A DNA stretch of 64,000 nucleotides, from NCBI GenBank assembly GCA_014860565.1, contig JACZJN010000057.1, positions 1-64,000 on the forward strand, read 5' to 3'. The notes under the pieces are model-generated. The model was not told the DNA's origin. It did no database searches and worked only from the letters and a program-made list of their open reading frames with translations. The stretch's first letter is position 1; every line of letters begins with the position of its first letter. The translations under genes were made by a program, and so were the position numbers. Positions 8,189 through 17,117 of this stretch are shown piece after piece. This stretch comes from Bacteroidota bacterium (GTDB taxonomy: Bacteria > Bacteroidota > Ignavibacteria > SZUA-365).

Positions 8189-8683
8189 ATGGCAGAACAA
8201 CACTCTGAAGAATTCAAACAATTCAACGTCGACCTGTGGAAATTCGACGGGCATGAGGGGGCCCTCATCCCTTTGCTGCAGTCGGCGCAGGACACCTACG
8301 GGTACGTACCGGAAAAAGCCATTCACTACATCAGCAACGTGACAGGCATTCCCTCCGCGGAGATCTACGGCGTGGTGACCTTCTACGCGCAGTTCCGCAC
8401 GCGGCCGCTGGGCAAGAACATCATCCGCGTCTGCAACGGCACGGCCTGTCATGTCAACGGCGTGAAAATGCTCTACAGCACGCTGCAGGAGGAACTGGGC
8501 ATCAATTACGAGGAGACGACCGAAGACGGCCAGTTCTCCCTCGTTTCGGTCGCCTGTATCGGCTGCTGCTCGCTCGCACCGGTGCTCACGATCAATGGCG
8601 AAGTGTTTGGCCGGCTCACCGCGGCCAAGACACGGAAGATCTTCCGCGACTTCAAAAGTCGCAGCAAGGCAACGGATCAGTAA
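8189..8683 (+). CDS. nuoE: NuoE-like [2Fe-2S] subunit of NADH oxidoreductase
   Basis: 164 residues, as for NuoE/HndA/HydC. The thioredoxin-like [2Fe-2S] ligands are seen as CNGTACHVNG and, about 35 residues later, VACIGCCSLAP. The N-terminal helical bundle contains LIPLLQSAQDTYGYVPEKA and the VVTFYAQFRTRPLG segment. It works with NuoF to pass electrons from NADH. Shine-Dalgarno AGAGG precedes ATG 8189. It lies between the RAM-like gene and nuoF with short spacers. Confidence 0.95.
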   Translation: MAEQHSEEFKQFNVDLWKFDGHEGALIPLLQSAQDTYGYVPEKAIHYISNVTGIPSAEIYGVVTFYAQFRTRPLGKNIIRVCNGTACHVNGVKMLYSTLQEELGINYEETTEDGQFSLVSVACIGCCSLAPVLTINGEVFGRLTAAKTRKIFRDFKSRSKATDQ

Positions 8684-8700
8684 CCCGGATAGGTGGATAA

Positions 8701-10458
8701 ATGAAAACAGTACTCGTAGGACTCGGAACCTGTGGCATATCCGCAGGTGGAGAGAAAGTATTCCGGGCGCTTCAGGAAGAACTCAAGGAGCATCCGGGTG
8801 CATTCGAACTCAAGGAAACAGGCTGCATCGGCATGTGCTATCGCGAACCGCTGGTCGAAATCCAGGACGGGGACGGCGAGAGCCATCTCTATGCGGAAGT
8901 GACACCGGAACGCGTTGGCCGCATCATCGAAGAGGACGTGCTCGGCGGCACGAACATCGACGAATGGCTGGCTCTCGGCAATGGCAGAGAAGCGGGCTTT
9001 TTCGACAACCAGGTGCGCATCGTGCTCCGCAACAGCGGCGTGATAGATCCCGGCTCGATCGAGGAGTACATTGCGCGCGACGGCTACAAGGCCGTGCGCA
9101 AGGTGCTGACCGAAATGACGCCCGAAACGGTGATCGGCGAAGTGCTCGCATCAGGACTGCGCGGGCGCGGCGGCGGCGGTTTCCCGACCGGAAAGAAATG
9201 GGAATTCACCCGCGCATCCGCGGGCGACAAGAAATACATCATCTGCAATGCCGACGAAGGCGATCCGGGTGCGTTCATGGACCGCTCGGTGCTCGAGAGC
9301 GATCCGCACTCGGTGCTCGAAGGCATGATGATCGCGGGCTTCGCGATCGGTGCCGACGACGCCTACATCTACTGCCGCGCCGAATATCCGAAGGCGATCG
9401 CGCGTCTTCGACAGGCGATTTCGCAGGCGCAGCGCCGCGGATTGCTCGGCGACAACATCCTCGACACCGGTTTCAACTTCCACATCAAGATCAAGGAAGG
9501 CGCGGGCGCCTTCGTCTGCGGTGAGGAAACGGCACTGATCGCCTCGATCGAGGGACGCCGCGGCATGCCGCGCTTCCGGCCGCCATTCCCGGCCGTGTCC
9601 GGTCTCTGGGGAAAACCGACCAACATCAACAACGTCGAGACCTTCGCCAACATCCCGTGGATTCTGCTCAACGGCGGCGCGGCGTTCGCGGCCTACGGTA
9701 CCGAGAACAGCAAGGGGACGAAGGTCTTCGCCATGGCCGGCAAGGTGCGCCGTACGGGACTGATTGAAGTGCCGATGGGATTGACCATCAATTCGATCAT
9801 CTTCGACGTCTGCGGCGGCATCATCGACGACAAGCGCTTCAAGGCCGTGCAGATGGGCGGTCCCTCGGGCGGCTGCATCCCGGCCGAAATGTGCGAGCTG
9901 TCGGTCGATTATCAGGAAGTCAATAAAACCGGTGCCATCATGGGCTCCGGCGGTCTGATCGTCATGGACGAAACCACGTGCATGGTTGACGTGGCGAAAT
10001 TCTTCCTCACGTTCACGCAGGCGGAATCCTGTGGCAAGTGTACGTTCTGCCGCATCGGCACAAAGCGCATGCTCGAAATTCTGGAGCGCATCACGGACGG
10101 CCAGGGTACGATGGAGGATCTTGACAATCTCTCCGAACTCAGCGAGCAGATTCGTTCGGCGTCATTGTGCGGGCTCGGTCAGACCGCTCCCAACCCGGTG
10201 ATCACGACACTGAAGTATTTCCGTGACGAGTACGTTGCGCACATCGTCGACAAGAAATGTCCGGCGCATGTCTGCACGCCGCTGCTCACCTATACGATCA
10301 ACGATCTCTGCAACGGCTGCACCGCCTGTGCACGCGCATGCCCCACGGCTGCGATCACCGGCGAGCGCAAGCAGATGCATTACCTTGATCAGGATCTTTG
10401 CATCAAATGTGGTAAATGTTTCACGGTCTGTCGCTTCGACGCGGTAGTGAAGGATTAA
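8701..10458 (+). CDS. nuoF: NuoF-like NADH-binding subunit with extra ferredoxin domains
   Basis: 585 residues, longer than plain NuoF (about 430-450), with the layout of HydB/HndC-type subunits. An N-terminal thioredoxin-like [2Fe-2S] domain (1-90) has GLGTCGISAGG and ETGCIGMC. The core carries the NADH loop GRGGGGFPTGKKW, the FMN segment CNADEGDPGAFMDR and the [4Fe-4S] ligands ESCGKCTFCRIGTKR and SLCGLGQ. The C terminus adds two [4Fe-4S] motifs, CNGCTACARACP and CIKCGKCFTVC. This is the NADH entry site of the module. ATG 8701 follows AGGTGG. Confidence 0.95.
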   Translation: MKTVLVGLGTCGISAGGEKVFRALQEELKEHPGAFELKETGCIGMCYREPLVEIQDGDGESHLYAEVTPERVGRIIEEDVLGGTNIDEWLALGNGREAGFFDNQVRIVLRNSGVIDPGSIEEYIARDGYKAVRKVLTEMTPETVIGEVLASGLRGRGGGGFPTGKKWEFTRASAGDKKYIICNADEGDPGAFMDRSVLESDPHSVLEGMMIAGFAIGADDAYIYCRAEYPKAIARLRQAISQAQRRGLLGDNILDTGFNFHIKIKEGAGAFVCGEETALIASIEGRRGMPRFRPPFPAVSGLWGKPTNINNVETFANIPWILLNGGAAFAAYGTENSKGTKVFAMAGKVRRTGLIEVPMGLTINSIIFDVCGGIIDDKRFKAVQMGGPSGGCIPAEMCELSVDYQEVNKTGAIMGSGGLIVMDETTCMVDVAKFFLTFTQAESCGKCTFCRIGTKRMLEILERITDGQGTMEDLDNLSELSEQIRSASLCGLGQTAPNPVITTLKYFRDEYVAHIVDKKCPAHVCTPLLTYTINDLCNGCTACARACPTAAITGERKQMHYLDQDLCIKCGKCFTVCRFDAVVKD

Positions 10459-10466
10459 GGTGCCCC

Positions 10467-13400
10467 ATGGTAACATTGACGATAAACGGACAGCAAGTAA
10501 CCGCTTCACCTGAGAAAACCATTCTCCAGGTGTGCCACGAACAGAACATCGACCACATCCCGACGCTGTGCTACGACGACAAGCTGCCGCCCTTCGGAGC
10601 GTGCTTCCTCTGCGTGGTGGAGCTCGAGGGACAGAACCGCATGTTCCCCGCCTGCTCCACGAAGGTGCAGGAGGGAATGGCCATCAATACCGCGTCGCAG
10701 AAGGTGCGCCGCGCGCGCAAGACCTGCCTCGAACTGATTGTCTCGAATCACTACGCCGACTGCTTCGGACCCTGTCGCCTGAACTGTCCGGCCGATGTGG
10801 ACATCCAGGGCTACATGTCCCTGATCAGCATGGGCAAGTTCAAGGAAGCCGTCGCACTCATCAAGGAAAAGAACCCGCTGCCGTCGGTGTGCGGACGTGT
10901 CTGCACCCGTAAATGCGAGGTGAACTGCCGGCGTACGCTGGTGGATTCCCCCGTGGGCATCGATTTTCTCAAGCGCTATGTCGCGGACCAGGATATGATC
11001 GGCGACATGTGGAAGCCCGAGGTGAAGGAAGATAACGGCGTCCGCGTCGCCATCATCGGCGGCGGTCCTGCCGGACTCACCTGCGCCTACTACCTCGCCA
11101 TCGAAGGCTACCGCCCGGTGGTGTACGAGGCTCTCCCGCATCTCGGCGGCATGCTCCGCTACGGCATTCCCGAGTACCGCCTCCCGAAGGAAGTGCTCGA
11201 CAAGGAAATCAGCTGGATCACGGATCTCGGCGTGGAAGTGCATACGCAGCGCATGCTCGGGAAGGATTTCTCGATCGATGACCTGTTCGATCAGGGCTTC
11301 CGTTCGGTATTCGTCGGACTCGGCGCCCAGGTGGGCAAGCCGATGGCCGTCGAGAACGAAGAGGCCGACGGCGTGCTCAGTGGCGTGGAATTCCTCCGCC
11401 AGGTCGAAATGAAAACCCAGCCCGACATCAAGGGGCGCGTCGTGGTGGTTGGCGGCGGTAACACCGCCATCGATGCCGCACGCACCTCGCTGCGTCTTGG
11501 CGCGGATGAAGTGATCCTCCTTTATCGCCGCACGCGGAAGGAAATGCCTGCGAACGAAATTGAAATCGTCGCATGCGAGGAAGAAGGCGTGAAAATGGAA
11601 TTCCTCGCGGCGCCGGTGCGCATCAACGTCGAGGACAACCGCATGAAGTCGATCCGGAACGTCCGCATGGAACTCGGCGAACCCGATGCGTCGGGACGTC
11701 GGCGTCCGGTGGTCGTCGAAGGATCGGAGTTCGATCTCGAATGCGATTGGGTCATCTCCGCCATCGGCCAGGAACCCGATCTCGACGGTGTCACGGGCGA
11801 CGGAAAAATCGCGGTGACGAAATGGAAGACCATCGAAGCCAAGACGGGCACGTTCGACACTGATCGTCCGGGCGTGTTCTCGGGCGGCGACGTGGTGACC
11901 GGACCCGCTGACGCGATTGACGCCATTGCTGCGGGCCGCATGGCTGCGCGCGCGATCGATAAGTACCTCCAGACAGGCATTGTAACGCCTCTCACCGACC
12001 GCTTCGAAAGCAAGCGCGACAATTTCCACAAGATGACACGCGAGGATATTCCTCTCGTCAAGGAAAGCGAGCGCCATCACGCACATGAAATCCCCGTGGC
12101 CGACCGCCTCAAGGGCTTTATGGAAGTCGAGCACGCCTATGGCGATCAGGACGCGTTTGCCGAGGCATTACGCTGTGCCGAGTGCGGCTGCGATGCCGGG
12201 CTTTCATGCCGTCTGCAGGATTACTGCACCGAATACGGCGTCGACCAGCAGCGCTTCGTGGGTGAATTCAATCGTTACACCGCGGACACGCGGCACCCGT
12301 TCATCAAGATCGATTCGAACAAGTGCATCAACTGCGGCCGCTGCGTCAACACCTGCAAGGAAATCCTCAACGTCGCGGCGCTGGGCTTCGTCAACCGCGG
12401 CTTCCGCACCATCGTCAAACCGGCGATGGAGAAAGCGCTGCATGAAACCAACTGCGTGGCCTGCGGAAACTGCATCGACGTATGTCCCACGGGCGCGCTC
12501 GTGGAGAAGATGCCCTTCCGTCGTTCGGGCCCATGGCAGATGGATGCCGTCTTCAACATCTGCAACTACTGCTCCGTCGGATGCAACGTCACGATGAAGG
12601 TCAAAGCCGCTGATCTCTTTTATGTCACCGGCGCTTCTCCGGAAATCGGTCCGAATTATGGCGAACTCTGCGTGCGCGGCCGCTTCGGCTACCAGCATTA
12701 CCTCGACGGAAGCCGGGTAAAGAAGCCGATGGTACGCAAGGGCGGCGAACTCGTCGAAGTATCATGGGACGAAGCGTTCGAAGCCATTCACAAGGGCCGT
12801 GGGCGCATTCTCGAAGACTACGGCGCCGACAGCGTCCTCGTCTCGGCATCGCCCAAAATGACGGACGAGGAACTGTATCTGGCAGGCCGATACGCGCGCA
12901 CCGCGCTGGGTACGAACAATCTCGCCTCCTTCCACAACATGGTCAACGGGGCGGATTATCACGCACTCGACGAAATGCTCGGATCGACGCTCGCCAGCGC
13001 CGACCTCGAGGATCTGGAGAATGCCGACCTGTACCTCTTCCTCGGCGGCAACCCGACCGTGGACAATCCCGTGATGGGCTGGCGCATGAAGCGTCGGATG
13101 CGTCAGGGGACCGAGGGCATTGTCATCAATTCCTCTGAAATCGACCTCGTGGCGCATGCGAGCGTTTGGGCGGATCCGCGTCGCGGTACTGCGACCAAGC
13201 TGCTCAACGGCATCATGTCCGAACTCCTGCGCCGCAATGCGGTCAACGAGGACTTCATCGCCCGCCGCACCACCAACTTCGATCAGGTGAAGGCACGGAT
13301 CGAAAACGAGGATCTGCATGAGGTCGCGCTCGTGACGGGTGTGACGGAAAGCAAGATTCATGCGATCGTCGAACTCCTTGCCGATCCGGCAAAAAAGGTG

Positions 13401-14198
13401 GTTGCCTGGTTCAATCTCGACAGCCGTCTCGACAGATCGAACGAGGATCTGAAAGCGCTCACGACTCTGATGATGATGCTCGGCAAGGTCGGAGTAAAAG
13501 GCTCCGGCATCGCGCTGTTCACGAGTGAATGTAACCATACCGGTATGACCGTCGCGGGATTCGACCGCCAGTTGCTGCCGGGCGGTGCGAGCATTCGCAA
13601 CACGCGTATTCTCGATGCGGTCAACCGCTTCTGGAAGCATGACATCACCGACGTGGTTGCCGGCGGCACCAATCTCGCCCGCAAAATCCGCGAGGACAAG
13701 ATCCGCGCGGCTCTCATCCTCGGCGAGAATCCCGCGGCCGCTGAAGACTACAACGGCTTCATCAACAATCTCGAATTCCTGGTCGTTGCTGACATGTTCC
13801 TCACCGAAACGGCGCAGGCAGCGGATGTATTCCTTCCGCTTGCTGCATACTGGGAAGGCGAGGGGCATTTCACGAATTGGGCCGGACAGCGACAGCGTAG
13901 CAATGCCATCGGCGAATCGCCGACGGGTATGAGCAACATCGCCATCCTCCGCCGACTGCTTGAGATGGAAGGACTCACTCCCGCGTTCAGCGGGGCAGAA
14001 GAACTTTCAACCGAGTTGCTATCCTTTATCCGGCAACAGGGAACCGAGGGCCACATCGGTCTGACCTTCCCGACCGAGGACGGGAAAGCGCATTTTATCC
14101 TGTATTCCGATCAGGTGCTCCCGACGAGCGCCCGCATTCCTGCCGTGCTGGAAGTCGATGCACGCATGAACGAGCGGCTCTCTTCGATCAACGCCTGA
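10467..14198 (+). CDS. nuoG: NuoG/formate dehydrogenase alpha-like subunit with an internal GltD-type flavin domain
   Basis: 1243 residues. In order: a [2Fe-2S] domain (Cys35, 46, 49, 63); a His/Cys cluster (His95, Cys99, Cys103, Cys107); a GltD-like oxidoreductase (about 107-505) with its own Cys cluster, an FAD loop VAIIGGGPAGL (194-204) and an NAD(P) loop VVVVGGGNTAIDAA (about 325-338); two [4Fe-4S] ferredoxin motifs (about 620-630 and 663-673); then a molybdopterin-type domain beginning with CNYCSVGC (699-706). At the place where formate dehydrogenases carry the metal-binding Cys or Sec, about residue 822, it reads ASFHNMVNG, so formate dehydrogenase activity is unlikely. ATG 10467 starts 8 bases after the nuoF stop. 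Confidence 0.9.
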   Translation: MVTLTINGQQVTASPEKTILQVCHEQNIDHIPTLCYDDKLPPFGACFLCVVELEGQNRMFPACSTKVQEGMAINTASQKVRRARKTCLELIVSNHYADCFGPCRLNCPADVDIQGYMSLISMGKFKEAVALIKEKNPLPSVCGRVCTRKCEVNCRRTLVDSPVGIDFLKRYVADQDMIGDMWKPEVKEDNGVRVAIIGGGPAGLTCAYYLAIEGYRPVVYEALPHLGGMLRYGIPEYRLPKEVLDKEISWITDLGVEVHTQRMLGKDFSIDDLFDQGFRSVFVGLGAQVGKPMAVENEEADGVLSGVEFLRQVEMKTQPDIKGRVVVVGGGNTAIDAARTSLRLGADEVILLYRRTRKEMPANEIEIVACEEEGVKMEFLAAPVRINVEDNRMKSIRNVRMELGEPDASGRRRPVVVEGSEFDLECDWVISAIGQEPDLDGVTGDGKIAVTKWKTIEAKTGTFDTDRPGVFSGGDVVTGPADAIDAIAAGRMAARAIDKYLQTGIVTPLTDRFESKRDNFHKMTREDIPLVKESERHHAHEIPVADRLKGFMEVEHAYGDQDAFAEALRCAECGCDAGLSCRLQDYCTEYGVDQQRFVGEFNRYTADTRHPFIKIDSNKCINCGRCVNTCKEILNVAALGFVNRGFRTIVKPAMEKALHETNCVACGNCIDVCPTGALVEKMPFRRSGPWQMDAVFNICNYCSVGCNVTMKVKAADLFYVTGASPEIGPNYGELCVRGRFGYQHYLDGSRVKKPMVRKGGELVEVSWDEAFEAIHKGRGRILEDYGADSVLVSASPKMTDEELYLAGRYARTALGTNNLASFHNMVNGADYHALDEMLGSTLASADLEDLENADLYLFLGGNPTVDNPVMGWRMKRRMRQGTEGIVINSSEIDLVAHASVWADPRRGTATKLLNGIMSELLRRNAVNEDFIARRTTNFDQVKARIENEDLHEVALVTGVTESKIHAIVELLADPAKKVVAWFNLDSRLDRSNEDLKALTTLMMMLGKVGVKGSGIALFTSECNHTGMTVAGFDRQLLPGGASIRNTRILDAVNRFWKHDITDVVAGGTNLARKIREDKIRAALILGENPAAAEDYNGFINNLEFLVVADMFLTETAQAADVFLPLAAYWEGEGHFTNWAGQRQRSNAIGESPTGMSNIAILRRLLEMEGLTPAFSGAEELSTELLSFIRQQGTEGHIGLTFPTEDGKAHFILYSDQVLPTSARIPAVLEVDARMNERLSSINA

Positions 14199-14221
14199 TC
14201 ACGCTGATTATCTGGATCCAT

Positions 14222-14257
14222 GGAGGCTGCCTCAAAAGAGGGCAGCCTCCTTTTTTT
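14222..14257 (+). terminator. Intrinsic terminator of the nuoEFG operon
   Basis: A perfect 10-bp stem (14222-14231 with 14241-14250, GGAGGCTGCC and its complement) with a 9-base loop, followed by seven T residues (14251-14257). It lies 24 bases after the nuoG stop. Confidence 0.93.
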
Positions 14258-14381
14258 ACCCGGGAAGTGGTTTGTCCTTTGCACTCAAAGAGTCTATTTT
14301 ACCAGTACGTAACCCATGCATTCAATCCCCGCATACCACGACGCACGATCCCGCCCAACCTGGGCCAATGAGGTTACTGCC

Positions 14382-14870
14382 ATGCAACTCCGCCTGCTTG
14401 TATTCGTCACCTTCCTTTTTTGCGCAGGGGCAATCCACGCCCAGGAGCAGAAGGTGCAGCTCTACGACCCGGCGGCCGATGCAGCCACGGATCTTGACGC
14501 TGCGATTGCCGGTGCGTCCGCCTCCGGCAAGCACGTTCTCGTGCAGGTGGGCGGCAACTGGTGTCCCTGGTGCATCAAACTCGATCGATTGATGAACAGC
14601 AACCCAGCGATCGATTCACTGCTCAAAACCGATTATGTGCTGCTCCGCGTGAATTACAGCAAGGAAAACATGAATCCCGACGTGCTCGCACGGCTGGGAA
14701 ATCCCGAACGATTCGGTTTCCCCGTGCTGGTCGTGCTCGACGGCACCGGACAACGGCTACATACGCAGGACAGCGGGCTGCTGGAAAAAAACGAAGCCCA
14801 TGACCCCGAAGCGGTGTATCGCTTCCTGTATCTCTGGCGTCCCGGCGCTCTTCACTCCGCAGGGAAATAA
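14382..14870 (+). CDS. Exported thioredoxin-like protein
   Basis: 162 residues from ATG 14382, chosen because it gives a clean signal peptide (MQLRLLVFVTFLFCAGAIHA) and is preceded by TGAGG; an ATG 66 bases upstream would add an unlikely leader. The body is a thioredoxin fold with the redox pair CPWC in VGGNWCPWCIKLDRL and the cis-proline segment RFGFPVLVVLDGTG. It is probably a periplasmic thiol-disulfide protein, perhaps for cytochrome maturation or protection, although no ccm gene is adjacent. The unknown gene at 14881 follows after 10 bases. Confidence 0.87.
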   Translation: MQLRLLVFVTFLFCAGAIHAQEQKVQLYDPAADAATDLDAAIAGASASGKHVLVQVGGNWCPWCIKLDRLMNSNPAIDSLLKTDYVLLRVNYSKENMNPDVLARLGNPERFGFPVLVVLDGTGQRLHTQDSGLLEKNEAHDPEAVYRFLYLWRPGALHSAGK

Positions 14871-14880
14871 GGTCTCTCGA

Positions 14881-15789
14881 ATGCACGAACTTTTCGATCG
14901 CAATATCCGCAACAGTCTGCTGGTCACGGGAGGCGAGTTCGAGACCGCGCTCGCCGACATCATCGATCAGCTCGAACATCCGCCGATTATCGACGGCCGC
15001 CATCTTGCGGCCTGGGAGATCGCGCGTATGATTGCGGAGGCCATGGGGGAGGGATTTGCCGGATTGCCGCCCAATGGCTTCGATTTTGCCTGCTGGCTCT
15101 GGGAAACGGCGCCGCTGCACGTTGTGCGCATCCCGCATGCAAACAGCATCGGCACGGCGCATGGTTTCCGCTACGGGGTGGCGCATCTACGCAAGATCAG
15201 TGCGATGCTCGCCGGTTCCTATCTTCAGCAGCAGCCGCAGAAAGCTCCTCAGATTATCGAACTGATCGACATGAGTCTCGACTGGGTGGATGCCCGCAAC
15301 CTGATTCTGTACGCGCTGCTTGAGCATTACGACCTGTATTTTCAGCAGGATTATCCCATCCTCGAAGAACTTGCCATTTCGCCCAAGCCATGGAGAAGGC
15401 TCATCACTCCAGGCGTGGCGGCCCGCATTATCGGCACCAGGCCTGCGGATTCGGCATCGGCATTTATGCTTCTTCGTCGCTCCGCGGAACATGTCGACGA
15501 TCCCCACGTCTATCACGCACTTCAATATGTGCTTCGTATCGCAGGGATGTATGGCAGCCGGAGCGATCTCCTCGATTTCCTTTCGTCTCTCCGCGAATCG
15601 ACCGAGCCGCAGCTGCATGAATTGATCTGCGATTTTCTCCGCAATCCACGGCTGCAATGGGATCTGGACGCAAGGCGGCAGGTCATTGACATTCTCCACA
15701 TCTGGAATACAAACGCAGTGCAAGACGCGCGCATCCCCTGTCTCGCACAGACACTGCAAAAACTCCAGGCCGAATCCGCATCAGTCTGA
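14881..15789 (+). CDS. Hypothetical helical protein
   Basis: 302 residues from ATG 14881, just after the thioredoxin-like gene, so probably cotranscribed. No family is recognised. The sequence is mostly amphipathic helices and looks soluble: there is no signal peptide or membrane segment. The spacing of helical pairs in the second half (for example AFMLLRRSAEHVDDPHVYHA, then VLRIAGMYGSRSDLLDFLSS) resembles an alpha-solenoid of the HEAT kind. A run of Trp/His-containing segments in the first half (FACWLWETAPLHVVRIPHA) is conserved-looking. An upstream in-frame start at 14800 would overlap the previous gene and is less likely. Confidence 0.75.
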   Translation: MHELFDRNIRNSLLVTGGEFETALADIIDQLEHPPIIDGRHLAAWEIARMIAEAMGEGFAGLPPNGFDFACWLWETAPLHVVRIPHANSIGTAHGFRYGVAHLRKISAMLAGSYLQQQPQKAPQIIELIDMSLDWVDARNLILYALLEHYDLYFQQDYPILEELAISPKPWRRLITPGVAARIIGTRPADSASAFMLLRRSAEHVDDPHVYHALQYVLRIAGMYGSRSDLLDFLSSLRESTEPQLHELICDFLRNPRLQWDLDARRQVIDILHIWNTNAVQDARIPCLAQTLQKLQAESASV

Positions 15790-15815
15790 GTTTCTTCGGC
15801 TGAATCGACATGAAA

Positions 15816-15841
15816 AACGCGTCCCGATTGGGGGACGCGTT
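15816..15841. terminator. Bidirectional terminator between convergent genes
   Basis: A 10-bp perfect stem (15816-15825 with 15832-15841, AACGCGTCCC and complement) and a 6-base loop, flanked by AAAA on the left and a T-rich stretch on the right. It sits between the stop at 15789 (plus) and the purM stop at 15871 (minus), so it can serve both. Confidence 0.8.
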
Positions 15842-15870
15842 CCGTTCTTCAGCATGGAAGCAGGAATTTT

Positions 15871-16869
15871 TCAGCCACGGGCGGCGACGGTGCCTATGAT
15901 GACAGGGACTTCGGTGCCTAAACGCTGCAACACAGTGTCCACGTTCTTCTCTGGGACGATCACAATCATGCCGATCCCGAGATTGAACGTCCTTCGCATG
16001 TCTTCTTCCGGCACATTTCCGAGTTCCTGAATCATTCGAAACAGAGGCGGGCGCGTCCAGGCGTCCCAATTGACGTCGAGCACGCAGTCGTCGGCGAGCA
16101 CCCGCATGGTATTGCCGACGATGCCTCCGCCCGTGATGTGCGACAGGGCATGCACCAGATCGTCGTCAAGCAGAGGAGCCACGGCGTGCAGGTAGCTGCG
16201 GTGCACGGCGAGCAGCGCATCGGTCAGCGTGCACCCGAGATCGTCGAAATGCGCGTCGAGAGAGAAGTGCGGGAGCAAAGCGGCGCGGGCGAGTGAATAG
16301 CCGTTGGTGTGCAGTCCGCTCGAAGGCAGGCCGATGAGCACGTCCCCGGGACGGACGTCCTGTTTGTTCAGAATGCGGCTTTTCTCGACGATGCCGACGA
16401 TAGTACCGGCAATGTCGTACTCCGTGGGCGCGTACATCCCCGGCATTTCGGCGGTTTCGCCGCCTATCAGGGCGCAGCCATTCTCGCGGCATGCTTCCAC
16501 AAACCCATTGATCACCTGTTCGGCCACATCGGGATTGAGCTTTCCGGTCGCGAAATAATCCATAAAAAACAGCGGACGCGCGCCCGTCGTGAGGATATCG
16601 TTGACACAGTGATTGACCAGATCCTGCCCGACCGTATTGTGGCGGTCGGCGAGCGCCGCAATTTTCAATTTCGTTCCGACGCCATCGACACTGGAAACGA
16701 GGACAGGCTCCTTGTAGTCGGTGAAGGAAGCGTCAAAAAGCGCCCCAAACCCTCCGATATTCGCCAAAACCCTGGGACCGTGTGTCGATTTCACTTTGGC
16801 TGCTATGCGCCGGACGAGTTCCTCGCCCGAGTCGATATCGACGCCCGCATTCTTATAGGTCAGACTCAA
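15871..16869 (-). CDS. purM: Phosphoribosylformylglycinamidine cyclo-ligase (AIR synthetase)
   Basis: 332 residues, standard for PurM, which closes the imidazole ring in purine synthesis. Seen are the opening YKNAGVDIDSGEELV, the VSSVDGVGTKLKIA loop, GGETAEMPGMY, GLPSSGLHTNGYSLAR and the HITGGGIVGN segment, all family signatures. The first codon is TTG (16867-16869); a GGAGAG sits at normal spacing upstream and an in-frame stop lies at about 16903, so TTG is very likely the true start. It stands alone, away from other pur genes. Confidence 0.95.
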   Translation of the reverse strand: MSLTYKNAGVDIDSGEELVRRIAAKVKSTHGPRVLANIGGFGALFDASFTDYKEPVLVSSVDGVGTKLKIAALADRHNTVGQDLVNHCVNDILTTGARPLFFMDYFATGKLNPDVAEQVINGFVEACRENGCALIGGETAEMPGMYAPTEYDIAGTIVGIVEKSRILNKQDVRPGDVLIGLPSSGLHTNGYSLARAALLPHFSLDAHFDDLGCTLTDALLAVHRSYLHAVAPLLDDDLVHALSHITGGGIVGNTMRVLADDCVLDVNWDAWTRPPLFRMIQELGNVPEEDMRRTFNLGIGMIVIVPEKNVDTVLQRLGTEVPVIIGTVAARG

Positions 16870-17117
16870 ATCTTCTCTCCGATTGAGGATGAAAACAGAA
16901 AGTTAGAAGCAGTGGAGGTGAGAAGCAAGAATTCGTTTGCAAAACTCAGCGGAGAAGGGATGAATCCGTTACCTCACATCTGGAGGCAGCGCACAGGTCG
17001 GAAAAATAGCAACACTGTGAAAAAAAGGCACTTTTCGCTGAAACATTCTGTTATAATGCTTGTATACCAAGGTTTGAAAAATCTCGATCATCCTGACCAC
17101 CAACGATAGGAGGCTTT

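Noticed and set aside
10506-13868. Long minus-strand open frames opposite nuoG
   Set aside because: They mirror conserved nuoG codons and show no motif, signal or ribosome site of their own.
10467-14198. Calling the large molybdopterin-type protein a formate dehydrogenase
   Set aside because: The catalytic Cys/Sec position is not occupied and nuoE/nuoF precede it; NuoG-like is the safer call.
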